Shown here piece by piece: positions 51,318 to 59,864 of a stretch of 64,000 nucleotides of DNA. The notes under the pieces were generated by a model. That model saw nothing but the letters and a program-made list of their open reading frames with translations. It was not told where the DNA came from and did no database searches. This stretch comes from DATARH01 sp963734125 (GTDB lineage Bacteria > Pseudomonadota > Alphaproteobacteria > ATCC43930 > CGMCC-115725): contig CAVTGB010000018.1 in assembly GCA_963734125.1 (NCBI GenBank), positions 1 to 64,000 of the forward strand, read 5' to 3'. Every line of letters starts with the position of its first letter. Position 1 is the stretch's first letter. The position numbers and the translations under genes were made by a program.

Positions 51318-52435
51318 GGGGTCACCTTGCGCGGGTCGAAGGCGTCGCGCACCGCCTCGCCGACGAAGATGAGGAGGCTCAGCATCAGCGCCAGCACCAG
51401 AAAAGCGGTGATGCCGAGCCACGGCGCCTGCAGATTGGCCTTGCCCTGCGCCAATAGTTCGCCGAGCGAAGCAGACCCGGGCGGCAGGCCGAAACCGAGA
51501 AAATCGAGCGAAGTCAGCGTGGTGATCGAGCCGTTCAAGATGAACGGCAGAAACGTGATCGTCGCCACCGTCGCATTCGGCAGGACATGGCGGACGATGA
51601 TGACCGGATCGGAGACGCCGAGCGCGCGGGCGGCGCGGATGTAGTCGAAATTGCGCGCGCGCAGGAACTCGGCGCGTACGACGCCGACGAGGCCGGTCCA
51701 CGAAAACAGCAGCATCAGCCCCAACAGCCACCAGAAATTGGGTTCGACCAGGGTCGCCAGGATGATCAATAGGTAGAGCACCGGCAGGCCCTCCCAGATC
51801 TCGATGAAGCGCTGCAAGCCGAGATCGACCATCCCGCCGAAATAGCCCTGCACGGCGCCGGCGGCGACCCCGACCACGGAAGAAAACAGGGTCAGCGTGA
51901 GGCCGAACAAGACCGAGATGCGAAACCCGTAAATGAGACGCGCCAAGACGTCCCGCCCCTGGTCGTCGGTGCCGAGCCAGTCGGTCGCGGACGGCGGCGC
52001 CGGAAACGGTCCCGGCGCGTCGGTGATTGTGCGGTAGCTGAACGGGATCAGCGGCCACACCATCCAGCCCTTGGCCGTAATGAGGCGGATGACGGCGGGG
52101 TCCCGATAATCCGCTTCGCTCGGGAAATCGCCGCCAAAGGTGGTTTCCGGGTAGTCGTGCAGCACCGGCACGTAAAGGCTGCCGGCGTAGCTGATGAGGA
52201 GCGGGCGGTCGTTGGCGATGAATTCGGCGAAGAGGCTGGTGCCGAACAAGAAAAGGAAGATCCACAACGACCAGAAGCCGCGGCGGTTGGCGCGGAAATT
52301 GTCGAGGCGGCGGCGGGTCAGCGGCGTGATGCGGCGGCCGAAGAACACATCGCCGCGCGGACGCTCGACCTCGGCGGGAAGGCGCGCCGCAGTCACCGTG
52401 TCGATCACGCTCTTTTGCTGCGGCGCTGCCGCCAC
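51314..52435 (-). CDS. yejE: ABC transporter permease YejE
   Basis: Inner-membrane permease of the Opp/Dpp superfamily, 373 residues. The N-terminal helix (FWSLWIFLFLFGTSLFAEFI) is followed by a periplasmic insert and the TMD with the EAA-type loop RAARALGVSDPVIIVRHVLPNA. Phrases SATDWLGTDDQGRDVLARLIYG are typical. It is expected to pair with YejB, but the DNA upstream holds only a 119-bp palindromic element and the unrelated asd gene. Confidence 0.92.
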   Translation of the reverse strand: MAAAPQQKSVIDTVTAARLPAEVERPRGDVFFGRRITPLTRRRLDNFRANRRGFWSLWIFLFLFGTSLFAEFIANDRPLLISYAGSLYVPVLHDYPETTFGGDFPSEADYRDPAVIRLITAKGWMVWPLIPFSYRTITDAPGPFPAPPSATDWLGTDDQGRDVLARLIYGFRISVLFGLTLTLFSSVVGVAAGAVQGYFGGMVDLGLQRFIEIWEGLPVLYLLIILATLVEPNFWWLLGLMLLFSWTGLVGVVRAEFLRARNFDYIRAARALGVSDPVIIVRHVLPNATVATITFLPFILNGSITTLTSLDFLGFGLPPGSASLGELLAQGKANLQAPWLGITAFLVLALMLSLLIFVGEAVRDAFDPRKVTP

Positions 52436-52467
52436 AGGACGCCCCTTATGCCGGCTGCAGCGGCGCC

Positions 52468-52586
52468 ATGCGTCCTTCGAGACGCGCCCCCTCGGGGCGC
52501 TCCTCAGGATGAGGAAGACCCGTATGTGACAATAAAGGCTACCTCATCCTGAGGAGGCCGCGGAGCGGCCGTCTCGAAGGACGCAT
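52468..52586. repeat. 119-bp interspersed palindromic element (MITE-like)
   Basis: Terminal arms ATGCGTCCTTCGAGAC (52468-52483) and GTCTCGAAGGACGCAT (52571-52586) are perfect inverted repeats of 16 bp; an inner pair TCCTCAGGATGAGG (52501-52514) and CCTCATCCTGAGGA (52542-52555) is perfect too. GC-rich hairpins lie between the arms. The GTCTCGAAGGA and CCTCAGGATGAGG words are common in alphaproteobacterial repeat families (established knowledge). The element lies between yejE and asd, where yejB would be expected. Confidence 0.9.
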
Positions 52587-52604
52587 CGCAGCACGTCCGA
52601 CCTG

Positions 52605-53660
52605 CTACCGTACCAGCTCGATCTTGGGCCGCACGCCGCGCCGGCCGCCGAGATGCTCGGCGGCGAGGATCTCTGCGATCTGCACCGCGTTGAGCGCGGC
52701 CCCCTTGCGCAGATTATCGGCGACGATCCACAGATTGAGCCCGTTTGGCACGGTCGGGTCGCGGCGGATGCGGCTGACATAAACGGCGTCGTCGCCGGCG
52801 GCTTCGGCCGGGGTCACATACCCCTCGTCGGCGCGGTGATCGAGGACGATGACCCCGGGCGCACTCTGCAGCGCCGCGCGCGCCCGCGCCTCGGTGATCG
52901 GACGGGCGAATTCGACGTTGACCGCCTCGGCGTGGCCGATGAACACCGGCACCCGCACGCAGGTTGCGGTGACGGCGATATCCGGGTCGAGGATTTTCTT
53001 GGTCTCGACCGCCATCTTCCACTCTTCCTTAGTCGACCCGTCATCCATGAAGACGTCGATATGGGGAATGACATTGAAGGCGATCTGCTTGGTCAGGTGC
53101 TCGGGCTTCACCGGATCGGCGACGTAGATCGCGCGGGTCTGGCTGAACAATTCGTCCATCGCCGCGCGGCCGGCACCCGATACCGACTGATAGGTCGAGA
53201 CGACGATCCGCTTGATCCGTGCCAGATCGTGCAGCGGCTTCAGCGCCACCACCATCTGTATGGTCGAGCAATTGGGGTTAGCGATGATGCCGCGTTTTTG
53301 ATACTGCGCGATCGCCTCGCGGTTGACCTCGGGGACGACCAGCGGCACGTCGGGCTCCATGCGGAAGCACGAGGTGTTGTCGATGACGACGGCTCCGGCC
53401 TTGGTCGCGCGCGGCGCAAACGCCGCCGAAACCTTGGCCCCGGGCGACGACAGCACGATGTCGATGCCTTTGAAGTTGAAGGTGTCGAGCGCCTGGACGC
53501 GGAGGATGTCGTCCTCGCCGAACGAGACCTCGCGGCCGATCGAACCGGACGAGGCGAGCGCGACGACGTTATCGGCGGGAAAATCGCGCTCGGCGAGGAT
53601 GGTCAGGAACTCGCGCCCGACATTGCCGGTCGCGCCGACCACCGCTAGGTTGAAGCCCAT
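52605..53660 (-). CDS. asd: Aspartate-semialdehyde dehydrogenase
   Basis: NADPH-dependent reduction of aspartyl phosphate for lysine, methionine and threonine synthesis. LAVVGATGNVGREFLTILAER at the start, the catalytic Cys in ANPNCSTIQMVVALKPLHD, the histidine in FIGHAEAVNVEF, and the substrate Arg region are all clear. 351 residues. A possible threonine synthase gene lies at 47.8 kb. Confidence 0.97.
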   Translation of the reverse strand: MGFNLAVVGATGNVGREFLTILAERDFPADNVVALASSGSIGREVSFGEDDILRVQALDTFNFKGIDIVLSSPGAKVSAAFAPRATKAGAVVIDNTSCFRMEPDVPLVVPEVNREAIAQYQKRGIIANPNCSTIQMVVALKPLHDLARIKRIVVSTYQSVSGAGRAAMDELFSQTRAIYVADPVKPEHLTKQIAFNVIPHIDVFMDDGSTKEEWKMAVETKKILDPDIAVTATCVRVPVFIGHAEAVNVEFARPITEARARAALQSAPGVIVLDHRADEGYVTPAEAAGDDAVYVSRIRRDPTVPNGLNLWIVADNLRKGAALNAVQIAEILAAEHLGGRRGVRPKIELVR

Positions 53661-53806
53661 CTGTGAACTCCCCGGGGAGTTGGAATAGGGTTGGGAATGC
53701 AGCTTGCTGCTGACTTACGATGCCACTGGTCGCAATACAAGCGGCCGGTCGCCGAACGGCAGGCTTTATCCCGATCGACGTCGCAAACCGAGCAGGGGAG
53801 GCAAAG

Positions 53807-54208
53807 ATGGCGACAGTTCCGCTGATCGAAGAAGAGACGGCGAGCGCCGAGGTTCGCGCCGTCTTCGACGACATTCGCAGGGTCCGCAATACTGATTGGA
53901 TCAACAATTTCTGGCGGGCGCTGGCCAACCACCTGCCGACCTTGCGGCGGATCTGGCAGGGGTTGAAGGAGGTGATGGCGCCCGGCGCGCTCGATCCCTT
54001 GACCAAGGAAATGATCTATCTCGCGGTCAGCATCAGCAATGGCTGCCAATATTGCACCGCCTCGCACGGCGCCGCCGCCAAGCGCCTCGGCATGACCCCC
54101 GAGATGCTCGGTGAACTGATCGCCGTCGTCGGCATGGCCAACCAGACCAACCGGCTGGCCGACGGGTATCGGGTGGCCGTAGACGAGCGGTTCGAAAATC
54201 TGTTCTGA
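53807..54208 (+). CDS. Carboxymuconolactone decarboxylase/AhpD-like protein
   Basis: Small helical AhpD-like oxidoreductase or decarboxylase-fold protein, 133 residues. The redox motif CQYCTASHG (CxxC followed by His) and the preceding LTKEMIYLAVSISNG are the family signature. ATG 53807 has AGGGGAGG six bases upstream. It may reduce peroxides or act on small lactones; no neighbouring pathway identifies the substrate. Confidence 0.88.
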   Translation: MATVPLIEEETASAEVRAVFDDIRRVRNTDWINNFWRALANHLPTLRRIWQGLKEVMAPGALDPLTKEMIYLAVSISNGCQYCTASHGAAAKRLGMTPEMLGELIAVVGMANQTNRLADGYRVAVDERFENLF

Positions 54209-54253
54209 CGGCGGGACACACAGCCGGCTGTTCGGTCGCATTCCCGGTCTTGG

Positions 54254-54667
54254 CTAGGGGACGACCGCGATCATCTCGATCTCGACCATCGCCTCGGGCT
54301 GGGCGAGGCGGCTGATCTGGATCGTCGTACTGGTCGGGCTGGCGACCCCGAAATAGCGCATCCGAATGTCGGAGCACTGCGAGAACGCCTGGTAATCGGT
54401 GACGTAGGTGTTGGACTTGACGACGTCGGCCCAGCTCGCGCCGGCCGCCTTCAGGCAGGCCTCGAGGTTCTTGAAGGTCTGCTCCATCTGCGCCCGCATG
54501 TCGCCCGGGCCAACGATGTTGCCTTCGAGATCGCGGGCGAGCTGGCCGGCGATATAGATCGTCTTGCCCGGCCCATTGACCGTGACGACGTGCGAATAGG
54601 CCGGTTTCCCCTGCTGCATCCGGACGTTTACCCCCGGCGGCTGCTTGCGTTCGATCTGCAGGGCCAT
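54254..54667 (-). CDS. RidA/YjgF/TdcF family protein
   Basis: Trimeric enamine/imine deaminase fold, 137 residues. IYIAGQLARDLEGNIVGPGDMRAQMEQTFKNLEACLKAAGAS is characteristic, and the C-terminal EIEMIAVVP ends the family core, although the usual RidA Arg appears in a variant context. ATG 54667 with GAGGGAG upstream is preferred over the longer frame. Divergent from the methyltransferase gene. Confidence 0.9.
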   Translation of the reverse strand: MALQIERKQPPGVNVRMQQGKPAYSHVVTVNGPGKTIYIAGQLARDLEGNIVGPGDMRAQMEQTFKNLEACLKAAGASWADVVKSNTYVTDYQAFSQCSDIRMRYFGVASPTSTTIQISRLAQPEAMVEIEMIAVVP

Positions 54668-54743
54668 GATGCGCTCCCTCGCTAGGTTTTCCTTCGCCGA
54701 TGCCCTAGCATCGCGGCCGGAAAAAGCCAAGCGGGAGGAGAGC

Positions 54744-55568
54744 ATGGTGGCGACCACCGCAATCGCTCGGCATTACGGCAGCGCCGGCATCGCCGATCGG
54801 GTCCTGGCGGGGCTGCGCGCCGCGGGCGGCCCCGACGCGCGGGTCACCCCGGAAGCGCTGGCGCCGTTCGATCACTTCCACGGCCGCGGTGTCGCCGCGA
54901 CGGCCGAGTTGGTCGCGCTGCTGCGGCCGCAGCCCGGCGAGCGCATCATCGACATCGGGTCGGGGATCGGCGGCCCGGCCCGCTGGATCGCCGCGCAGTG
55001 CGGTGTTCATGTCACCGGCGTCGACCTGACGGCGGAATTCTGTGCCGCCGCCGAGGCGCTGACCGCTGCCTGCGGCATGACCGACCGGGTCACGATCCTG
55101 CAAGGCAGCGCCCTCGACCTGCCCATGCCGGACGCCGCCTTCGACCGCGCCTATTCGCAGAATGCCGTGATGAACATCGCCGACAAACTGCTGTTCTGCC
55201 GGGAAGCCTTCCGCGTGCTGCGGCCCGGCGGGGTGTTTGGGCTGGCCTGCGCCTGCGCGGTGCCCGGCGGCGGCATTCATTTTCCGGTCCCGTGGGCGAC
55301 GACCGCGGCGGAAAGCTTTCTCGCCACTGAGGACGAGATGCGCGCGGCGCTCACCGCCGCCGGCTTTGCGATCGTATCGTTCGAGAGCGCCGACGGCAGA
55401 CCGCCGCCCGCCGCGCCGCCGGCGCCGCCGGAGGGCGCCAGCGCGACCACACTCGCGATCCAGTTCATCCTCGGCGACCGCGTCCGCGAGATGGTGGCCA
55501 ACATGGCGCGCAACGCCGCCGAGCGGCTGACCACGACGATCGAGGTGCTGGTCAGGAAGCCGGACTGA
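54744..55568 (+). CDS. SAM-dependent methyltransferase, class I
   Basis: Seven-strand methyltransferase of 274 residues. The SAM motif is IIDIGSGIGGPARWIAAQ; motif II acid GVDLTAEFC; post-I region GSALDLPMPDAAFDRAYSQN. Similar proteins act on small molecules such as sarcosine/glycine or quinone-like rings; no clear choice. ATG 54744 with GGGAGGAG upstream. Its 3' end overlaps the opposite MFS gene by 17 bases. Confidence 0.85.
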   Translation: MVATTAIARHYGSAGIADRVLAGLRAAGGPDARVTPEALAPFDHFHGRGVAATAELVALLRPQPGERIIDIGSGIGGPARWIAAQCGVHVTGVDLTAEFCAAAEALTAACGMTDRVTILQGSALDLPMPDAAFDRAYSQNAVMNIADKLLFCREAFRVLRPGGVFGLACACAVPGGGIHFPVPWATTAAESFLATEDEMRAALTAAGFAIVSFESADGRPPPAAPPAPPEGASATTLAIQFILGDRVREMVANMARNAAERLTTTIEVLVRKPD

Positions 55569-56828
55569 GGCGCCGCACCGGCGGGCGGCGCAACGCCCAG
55601 AACGCGACGACGCCGCAGACATAGGCGACGATCGACAGGATGAAGGCCAGCCGGTAGCTGCCGGTCAGGTCGAAGATCCACCCGGCGCCCCATGAGCCCG
55701 CGCGCGGCGCCGAGCCCGCTGCCGATCGTGATGACGCCGAGGATCGTGCCCAATTGCGAGCCGGGAAACAGATCGGCGGTCTTGGCGGTGATCGCCGGGC
55801 CGCGCGCCCCCCAGGTCAGCCCGAAAAAGCAGGCGTGCAGCCACAACAGCAGATGCTGGTCGGGGCTGGTGATCAGACAGCGCGCAGATCACGCCGACGA
55901 TCGAGAACCCGTAAGCCACGATCGCCGAGATTTCGCGCCCGACATAATCCGACAGCGTGCCGGTGACGATCGTGCCGAAGACCGCGAGCAGCGCCCCCAG
56001 CCCCAAGCACGCCGGCGGCATAGATGCGGTCGAAGCCGACTATCGATCGCGAAGGCGAGCTGGTGCAGCGAGACAAAAAAGCTGCCGAGCCCGGTGAACA
56101 GATAGACCGCGAACAACAGCCAGAAATGCGGGTGCGCACCGCCTCGGCCAAGGTCCAGCCGCGGCGCGGCGCGGCGGCCGGCGCGCTGGACCCCGCGTCC
56201 GATGCGGTACCGTCGGCGCTCGCCGGGGGTGCGCGGTCGGCGCGGCGGAATACGGCGGCTAGCGGCAGCAAGATCGCCGCCATCAACGCGGCCTGCACCA
56301 GATAGGTCGGGCGCCAGCCGATCCCCGACACGCCCAATTGCACGAGCGGCGCCGAGACCGCCCGGCCGAGCCCGTTGGCCGACTGGACGATCGAGATCGC
56401 CATGCCGCGGTTGCGGATGAAATGGCGCGACAGCAGCGGCACGAACACGACGAGCCCCAGGCAATTGGCGCCCACCGTCATTACGACGCCGTAGAGCAGG
56501 ATGATCTGCCACAGCGCGCTCACAAAGGCGCTCAGCGCCAGTCCCAACACCAGTAGTCCGCCGCCCAGCAGCAAGAGCCGGCGCGGTCCCAGCCGGTCGA
56601 CGAGCGCGCCGACAAGGGCGAACTGAACCCGGCGATGAGCTGCGACACCGAATAGGCGACCGAGGTTTCGGCGCGGCTCCAGCCGAATTCCTCGATAAAG
56701 GCGACGAGGTACACCGCGTAGGAATGCATCAGCCCGGCGCTGATCGTGAACGCGGTAAAGGCGCCGCCAAGCATCAGCCAGGCCGGGCCGATCCCTCGCC
56801 CGGTCGTTCTCGCGAGCACATCGTTCAT
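55552..56828 (-). pseudogene. MFS transporter (monocarboxylate/oxalate-like), at least six frameshifts
   Basis: The complete sequence of a 12-helix major facilitator can be followed only by changing frame near 56,625, 56,130, 56,040, 56,005, 55,877 and 55,695. Read this way it runs from MNDVLARTTGRGIGPAWLML through GLVVFVPLLSRHFIRNRGMAISIV and YAYGFSIVGVICAL-like parts to a C-terminus RRPPVRRLSPAS with the stop at 55552-55554. No premature stops occur within each frame, so either the region is an error-rich stretch of assembly or the gene is very recently dead. Function of the ancestor: probably uptake of a small organic acid. Confidence 0.7.
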
Positions 56829-56964
56829 CGCCCAAACCTGCGCGAAATCGCGATCCGCGTCACCTGCCTCGCGGCGCGGCCCGGTCTATCCGCTCGCGTA
56901 TATTGCAGCGGATTTGCGTCAAGAACGCGCTAGGATGCGATCTCGTCTATCCAGGAAGGGAGCG

Positions 56965-57720
56965 ATGGCGACGGGGGAGGAACGGGTCGAGCGCCGCCTG
57001 AGCGCGATCCTCGCGGCCGATGTCGCCGGCTACTCACGGCTGATGGGCGAGGACGAGGAAGGCACGCTGGCGCGGTTCAACGCGCACCGCCGCGCGCTCG
57101 TCGACCCGAAGATCGCCGAGCATAAGGGGCGCATCGTCAAGACCACCGGCGACGGATTGCTCGCCGAGTTCCCCAGCGTCGTCGACGCGGTGCGCTGCGC
57201 GGTCGAAGTGCAGCGCGGCATGGCCGAGCGCAATGCCGCGGTGCCCGCCGCGGAATGCATCCAATTCCGCATCGGCATCAATCTCGGCGACGTCATCGTC
57301 GAGGAGGGCGACATCTTCGGCGACGGGGTCAACATCGCGGCGCGGCTCGAAGCCCTGGCCGAGCCGGGCGGCGTGCTTATTTCCAACAATGTGCACGACC
57401 AGGTGCGCGACCGCCTGCCCTTCGCCTTCACCGATCTGGGCGAGCAGCAGGTCAAGAACATCGCGCGTCCGGTGCGGGTCTACCGAATCCGCACCACCCT
57501 CACCCACCCCGCCCCTGACGGGTCGGGGTCCCCCTCTCCCGCACTGCGGAAGAGGGTGCCGCAGGGCGAAGCCCGGAGACGGGTGAGGGTAATTTGCCGC
57601 CGGCCCTCGCCCTCCCCGACAAACCGTCGATCGCGGTCTTGCCGTTCCAGAACATGTCGGGCGACCCCGAGCAGGAATATTTCGCCGACGGCATGGTCGA
57701 GGAGATCATCACGGCATTGA
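56965..57720 (+). CDS. Class III adenylate/guanylate cyclase domain, 5' part of a gene split by a repeat element
   Basis: Cyclase catalytic domain making cAMP or cGMP. Metal and substrate residues are seen in ILAADVAGYSRLMGEDEEG, KTTGDGLLAEFPSVVDAV and IGINLGDVIVEEGDIFGDGVNIAARLE. The start ATG 56965 has AGGAAGGGAG upstream. After VYRIRT (57,495) a 95-bp palindromic element intervenes; the frame then continues into unrelated Arg/Ser-rich codons to a stop at 57720. Removing 57496-57590 joins ACC to AAT and restores one continuous frame into the TolB-like/TPR part that follows. Confidence 0.85.
   Translation: MATGEERVERRLSAILAADVAGYSRLMGEDEEGTLARFNAHRRALVDPKIAEHKGRIVKTTGDGLLAEFPSVVDAVRCAVEVQRGMAERNAAVPAAECIQFRIGINLGDVIVEEGDIFGDGVNIAARLEALAEPGGVLISNNVHDQVRDRLPFAFTDLGEQQVKNIARPVRVYRIRTTLTHPAPDGSGSPSPALRKRVPQGEARRRVRVICRRPSPSPTNRRSRSCRSRTCRATPSRNISPTAWSRRSSRH
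57496..57590. repeat. 95-bp palindromic element inserted in the cyclase gene
   Basis: Ends are ACCCTCACCC (57496-57505) and GGGTGAGGGT (57581-57590), a perfect 10-bp terminal inverted repeat. Inside are GGGAAGAGGGTGCCG-like words shared with the repeat at 40305-40420. Length is not a multiple of three. Exact deletion rejoins the two coding frames into a standard cyclase-TolB-TPR protein, showing the element is an addition. Confidence 0.88.
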
Positions 57721-58823
57721 GCCGCATCCGTTGGCTCTTCGTCATCGCCCGCAATTCGAGTGCCGTTTACAAGGGCCAGGCCGTCGATGTGAAGCAAGTC
57801 GGGCGCGAGCTCGGCGTGCGCTATGTGCTGGAAGGCTCGGTGCGCAAGGGTGGCAACCGGGTGCGCATCACCGCGCAGCTGATCGACGCGGCATCGGGCG
57901 CGCACCTGTGGGCCGATCGTTTCGACGGTGCCGTCGACGAGGTATTCGAGTTGCAGGACGAGGTCGCAGTCAAGGTCGCCGGGGTCATCGAGCCGACCTT
58001 GCAGGCCGACGAGGTGCGCCGCTCATCCGAACGCGTGCCGCAGGACCAGACCGCCTACGACTTCTATCTGCGGGCCTTGGTCAACTTTCCGTGGACCAGC
58101 AAGGAGCAGCTGTTCGAAGCCCGCGACTTGCTCGATGCGGCGATCGCCCGCGATCCGCGTTACGGCCCGGCGCTCGGCTGGGCCGCCGTCTGCTGCGCCA
58201 GGTTCATCTATGACGGCTTTACGACGGACCCGGCGGCGCATCGCCGCATGGCGCTCGCCCTGGTCGAGCAAGCGCTGGCTGCTGGCAACGAGGACCCAGG
58301 CGTGCTGACCAACGCCGCGCACGCGCTCAGCCTTTGCGGCGAAGACCCCAACGCCGCCATCGGCCTGGTCGACCGCGCATTGGCGCTCAACCCCAGCCAT
58401 GCTCGCGGCTGGTACGTCAGCGGCACCCTGCGGAGTCGGGCCGGGCGGTACGGCGAAGCCATCGAGCATCTTGAGAAATCAATGCGGCTCAGCCCGCGGG
58501 GCTACCTAGCCGCACCGCGGCTGATCCTGGGCGGCGTGCATTTCTTCAATCGGCGCTTCGAGCAGGCGGCCGAATTGCTGGCATCGTCGCTGCGCGAAGT
58601 CCCGCTCGCTACGTGTTACCGAATGCTGGCCTCGTGTTACGCCCATATGGGTCGCATCGACGAGGCGCGCACCCTCGTCGATCACCTGCGGGCGATCGGC
58701 GCCGAGATTGTGCCAGGCACTTCGCCGTACGCCAGGAACCCGGCCGGAAATGAGCTTTTCCTGTCTGGCCTCCGGCTCGCGGCCGGCGAGCCGGATCGGC
58801 CTGAGGACGAGGTGAAGGGATGA
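57594..58823 (+). CDS. TolB-like/TPR effector part of the cyclase gene, 3' part after the insertion
   Basis: C-terminal regulatory portion of about 409 residues. The first 150 residues have the TolB N-terminal-like fold (KPSIAVLPFQNMSGDPEQEYFADGMVEEI), common in cyclase-TPR proteins of Alphaproteobacteria; then four to five tetratricopeptide-like helices follow (GLVDRALALNPSHARGWYVSG; GEAIEHLEKSMRLSPRGYL). A TTG at 57594 is the first possible start after the repeat, but the true gene begins upstream with the cyclase domain. The end overlaps the next start by 4 bases. Confidence 0.82.
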   Translation: MPPALALPDKPSIAVLPFQNMSGDPEQEYFADGMVEEIITALSRIRWLFVIARNSSAVYKGQAVDVKQVGRELGVRYVLEGSVRKGGNRVRITAQLIDAASGAHLWADRFDGAVDEVFELQDEVAVKVAGVIEPTLQADEVRRSSERVPQDQTAYDFYLRALVNFPWTSKEQLFEARDLLDAAIARDPRYGPALGWAAVCCARFIYDGFTTDPAAHRRMALALVEQALAAGNEDPGVLTNAAHALSLCGEDPNAAIGLVDRALALNPSHARGWYVSGTLRSRAGRYGEAIEHLEKSMRLSPRGYLAAPRLILGGVHFFNRRFEQAAELLASSLREVPLATCYRMLASCYAHMGRIDEARTLVDHLRAIGAEIVPGTSPYARNPAGNELFLSGLRLAAGEPDRPEDEVKG

Positions 58824-59074
58824 CCGGCTTTTACCGTCCGCCGCTTGACGGCTTCGAGGAAGACCCCTTCGCGCGCGATGGCGAGGATAAGCTGATCCGG
58901 CGCGACTATTGGCTGAGCCTCGGCGACCGCTCGCTGGTTCTGTTGATGACCCGGGGCATCGGCACCCGCCTAACCGCCGACGAAAAGCGCGCCCACCTCG
59001 ACGACATCCGCCGCGCCCACCTGATCGACGAGATCCTCGCCCCGGAGATCCTGCCGCCCGAGCGGCAGTCGTAA
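58820..59074 (+). CDS. Small hypothetical protein, 84 aa, coupled to the cyclase gene
   Basis: Unrecognised acidic/basic soluble protein (TGFYRPPLDGFEEDPFARDGEDKLIRRDYWLSLGDR in parts). The ATG overlaps the cyclase-gene stop (ATGA), so translation is coupled. No motif; possibly a regulator or partner of the cyclase (inference from coupling only). Confidence 0.6.
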   Translation: MTGFYRPPLDGFEEDPFARDGEDKLIRRDYWLSLGDRSLVLLMTRGIGTRLTADEKRAHLDDIRRAHLIDEILAPEILPPERQS

Positions 59075-59107
59075 GCGCTAACATCCCCGCTGCGCGCCAC
59101 GCGCGTC

Positions 59108-59857
59108 TCAGAACAGGCCCTTTTTCAGGCGGTAAACATCCGGATTTCGTGCGTCCAGCAAATAGGACAGCTGAAGGACGACGGTGGGACGGGCCGCTTC
59201 GGTCTTGCCGTGCTGCTTTGGGGACGGGGGCGCCGGCGTACTTGCCAGGCGCAGGAGGGTCATGTGCTTGTCTCTATCCTGCCCCTGGAAGACGGTGATC
59301 GAGCCGTCGCCGGTTGCGACATTGCTGGCGACCGTGTCGCGCTCGTAGCCCGAGCTGAGGAACAAGGTGCGCAACTGATTGGCGGCCGCGACAATCTGCT
59401 CCGGATTCGCCTGCGGGTCGATCGTGGTGCCCCAGACGATATTGACTTGAATGAGCTTTTTCGTCGAATAGCCGAGGATATACGAAATGTGGGCCTTGCC
59501 CGCGCCTTCCACGAGGTCATTGACGGTCACCGTCAAGACGGTGGTGCGCTCGCTGGGGTTTTCCCCGGCTTGCTCCTTGTCCATCGGGATATTGAAATCC
59601 TTGCGGATCGCGGCTTTGACCTGCGCCTCGGTCATGCCCCAATGCGCCGAGCGAAACCCCTCGACCTTCACCGGCTCGGTGTTTCCCTGGTCCGGCGGCT
59701 GAGCCGTCTCGGATTGCGGCGGCGCGGCCGGCTGCTGCGGCGCGGCGACAGCCGTCGTGGGCCACGAAATGCCGAGTGCCAGCACATACAGCAGGATCAA
59801 AACACCGCTTGTCGTCGCGGATCTCCCTGCCGCACCGAGGTCGAGTTGTCGCGCCAT
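59108..59857 (-). CDS. Secreted hypothetical protein, 249 aa
   Basis: Unrecognised exported protein. The N-terminal hydrophobic segment (TTSGVLILLYVLALGISW) precedes a Pro/Gln-rich spacer and then a globular part with VEGFRSAHWGMTEAQVKAAI, a pattern seen in small periplasmic proteins that monitor or bind substrates (a 'HWGMT' N-terminal helix). IQVNIVWGTTIDPQANPEQIV suggests a beta-sandwich. Convergent with the small gene at 58820. Confidence 0.6.
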   Translation of the reverse strand: MARQLDLGAAGRSATTSGVLILLYVLALGISWPTTAVAAPQQPAAPPQSETAQPPDQGNTEPVKVEGFRSAHWGMTEAQVKAAIRKDFNIPMDKEQAGENPSERTTVLTVTVNDLVEGAGKAHISYILGYSTKKLIQVNIVWGTTIDPQANPEQIVAAANQLRTLFLSSGYERDTVASNVATGDGSITVFQGQDRDKHMTLLRLASTPAPPSPKQHGKTEAARPTVVLQLSYLLDARNPDVYRLKKGLF

Positions 59858-59864
59858 TCCGGTC

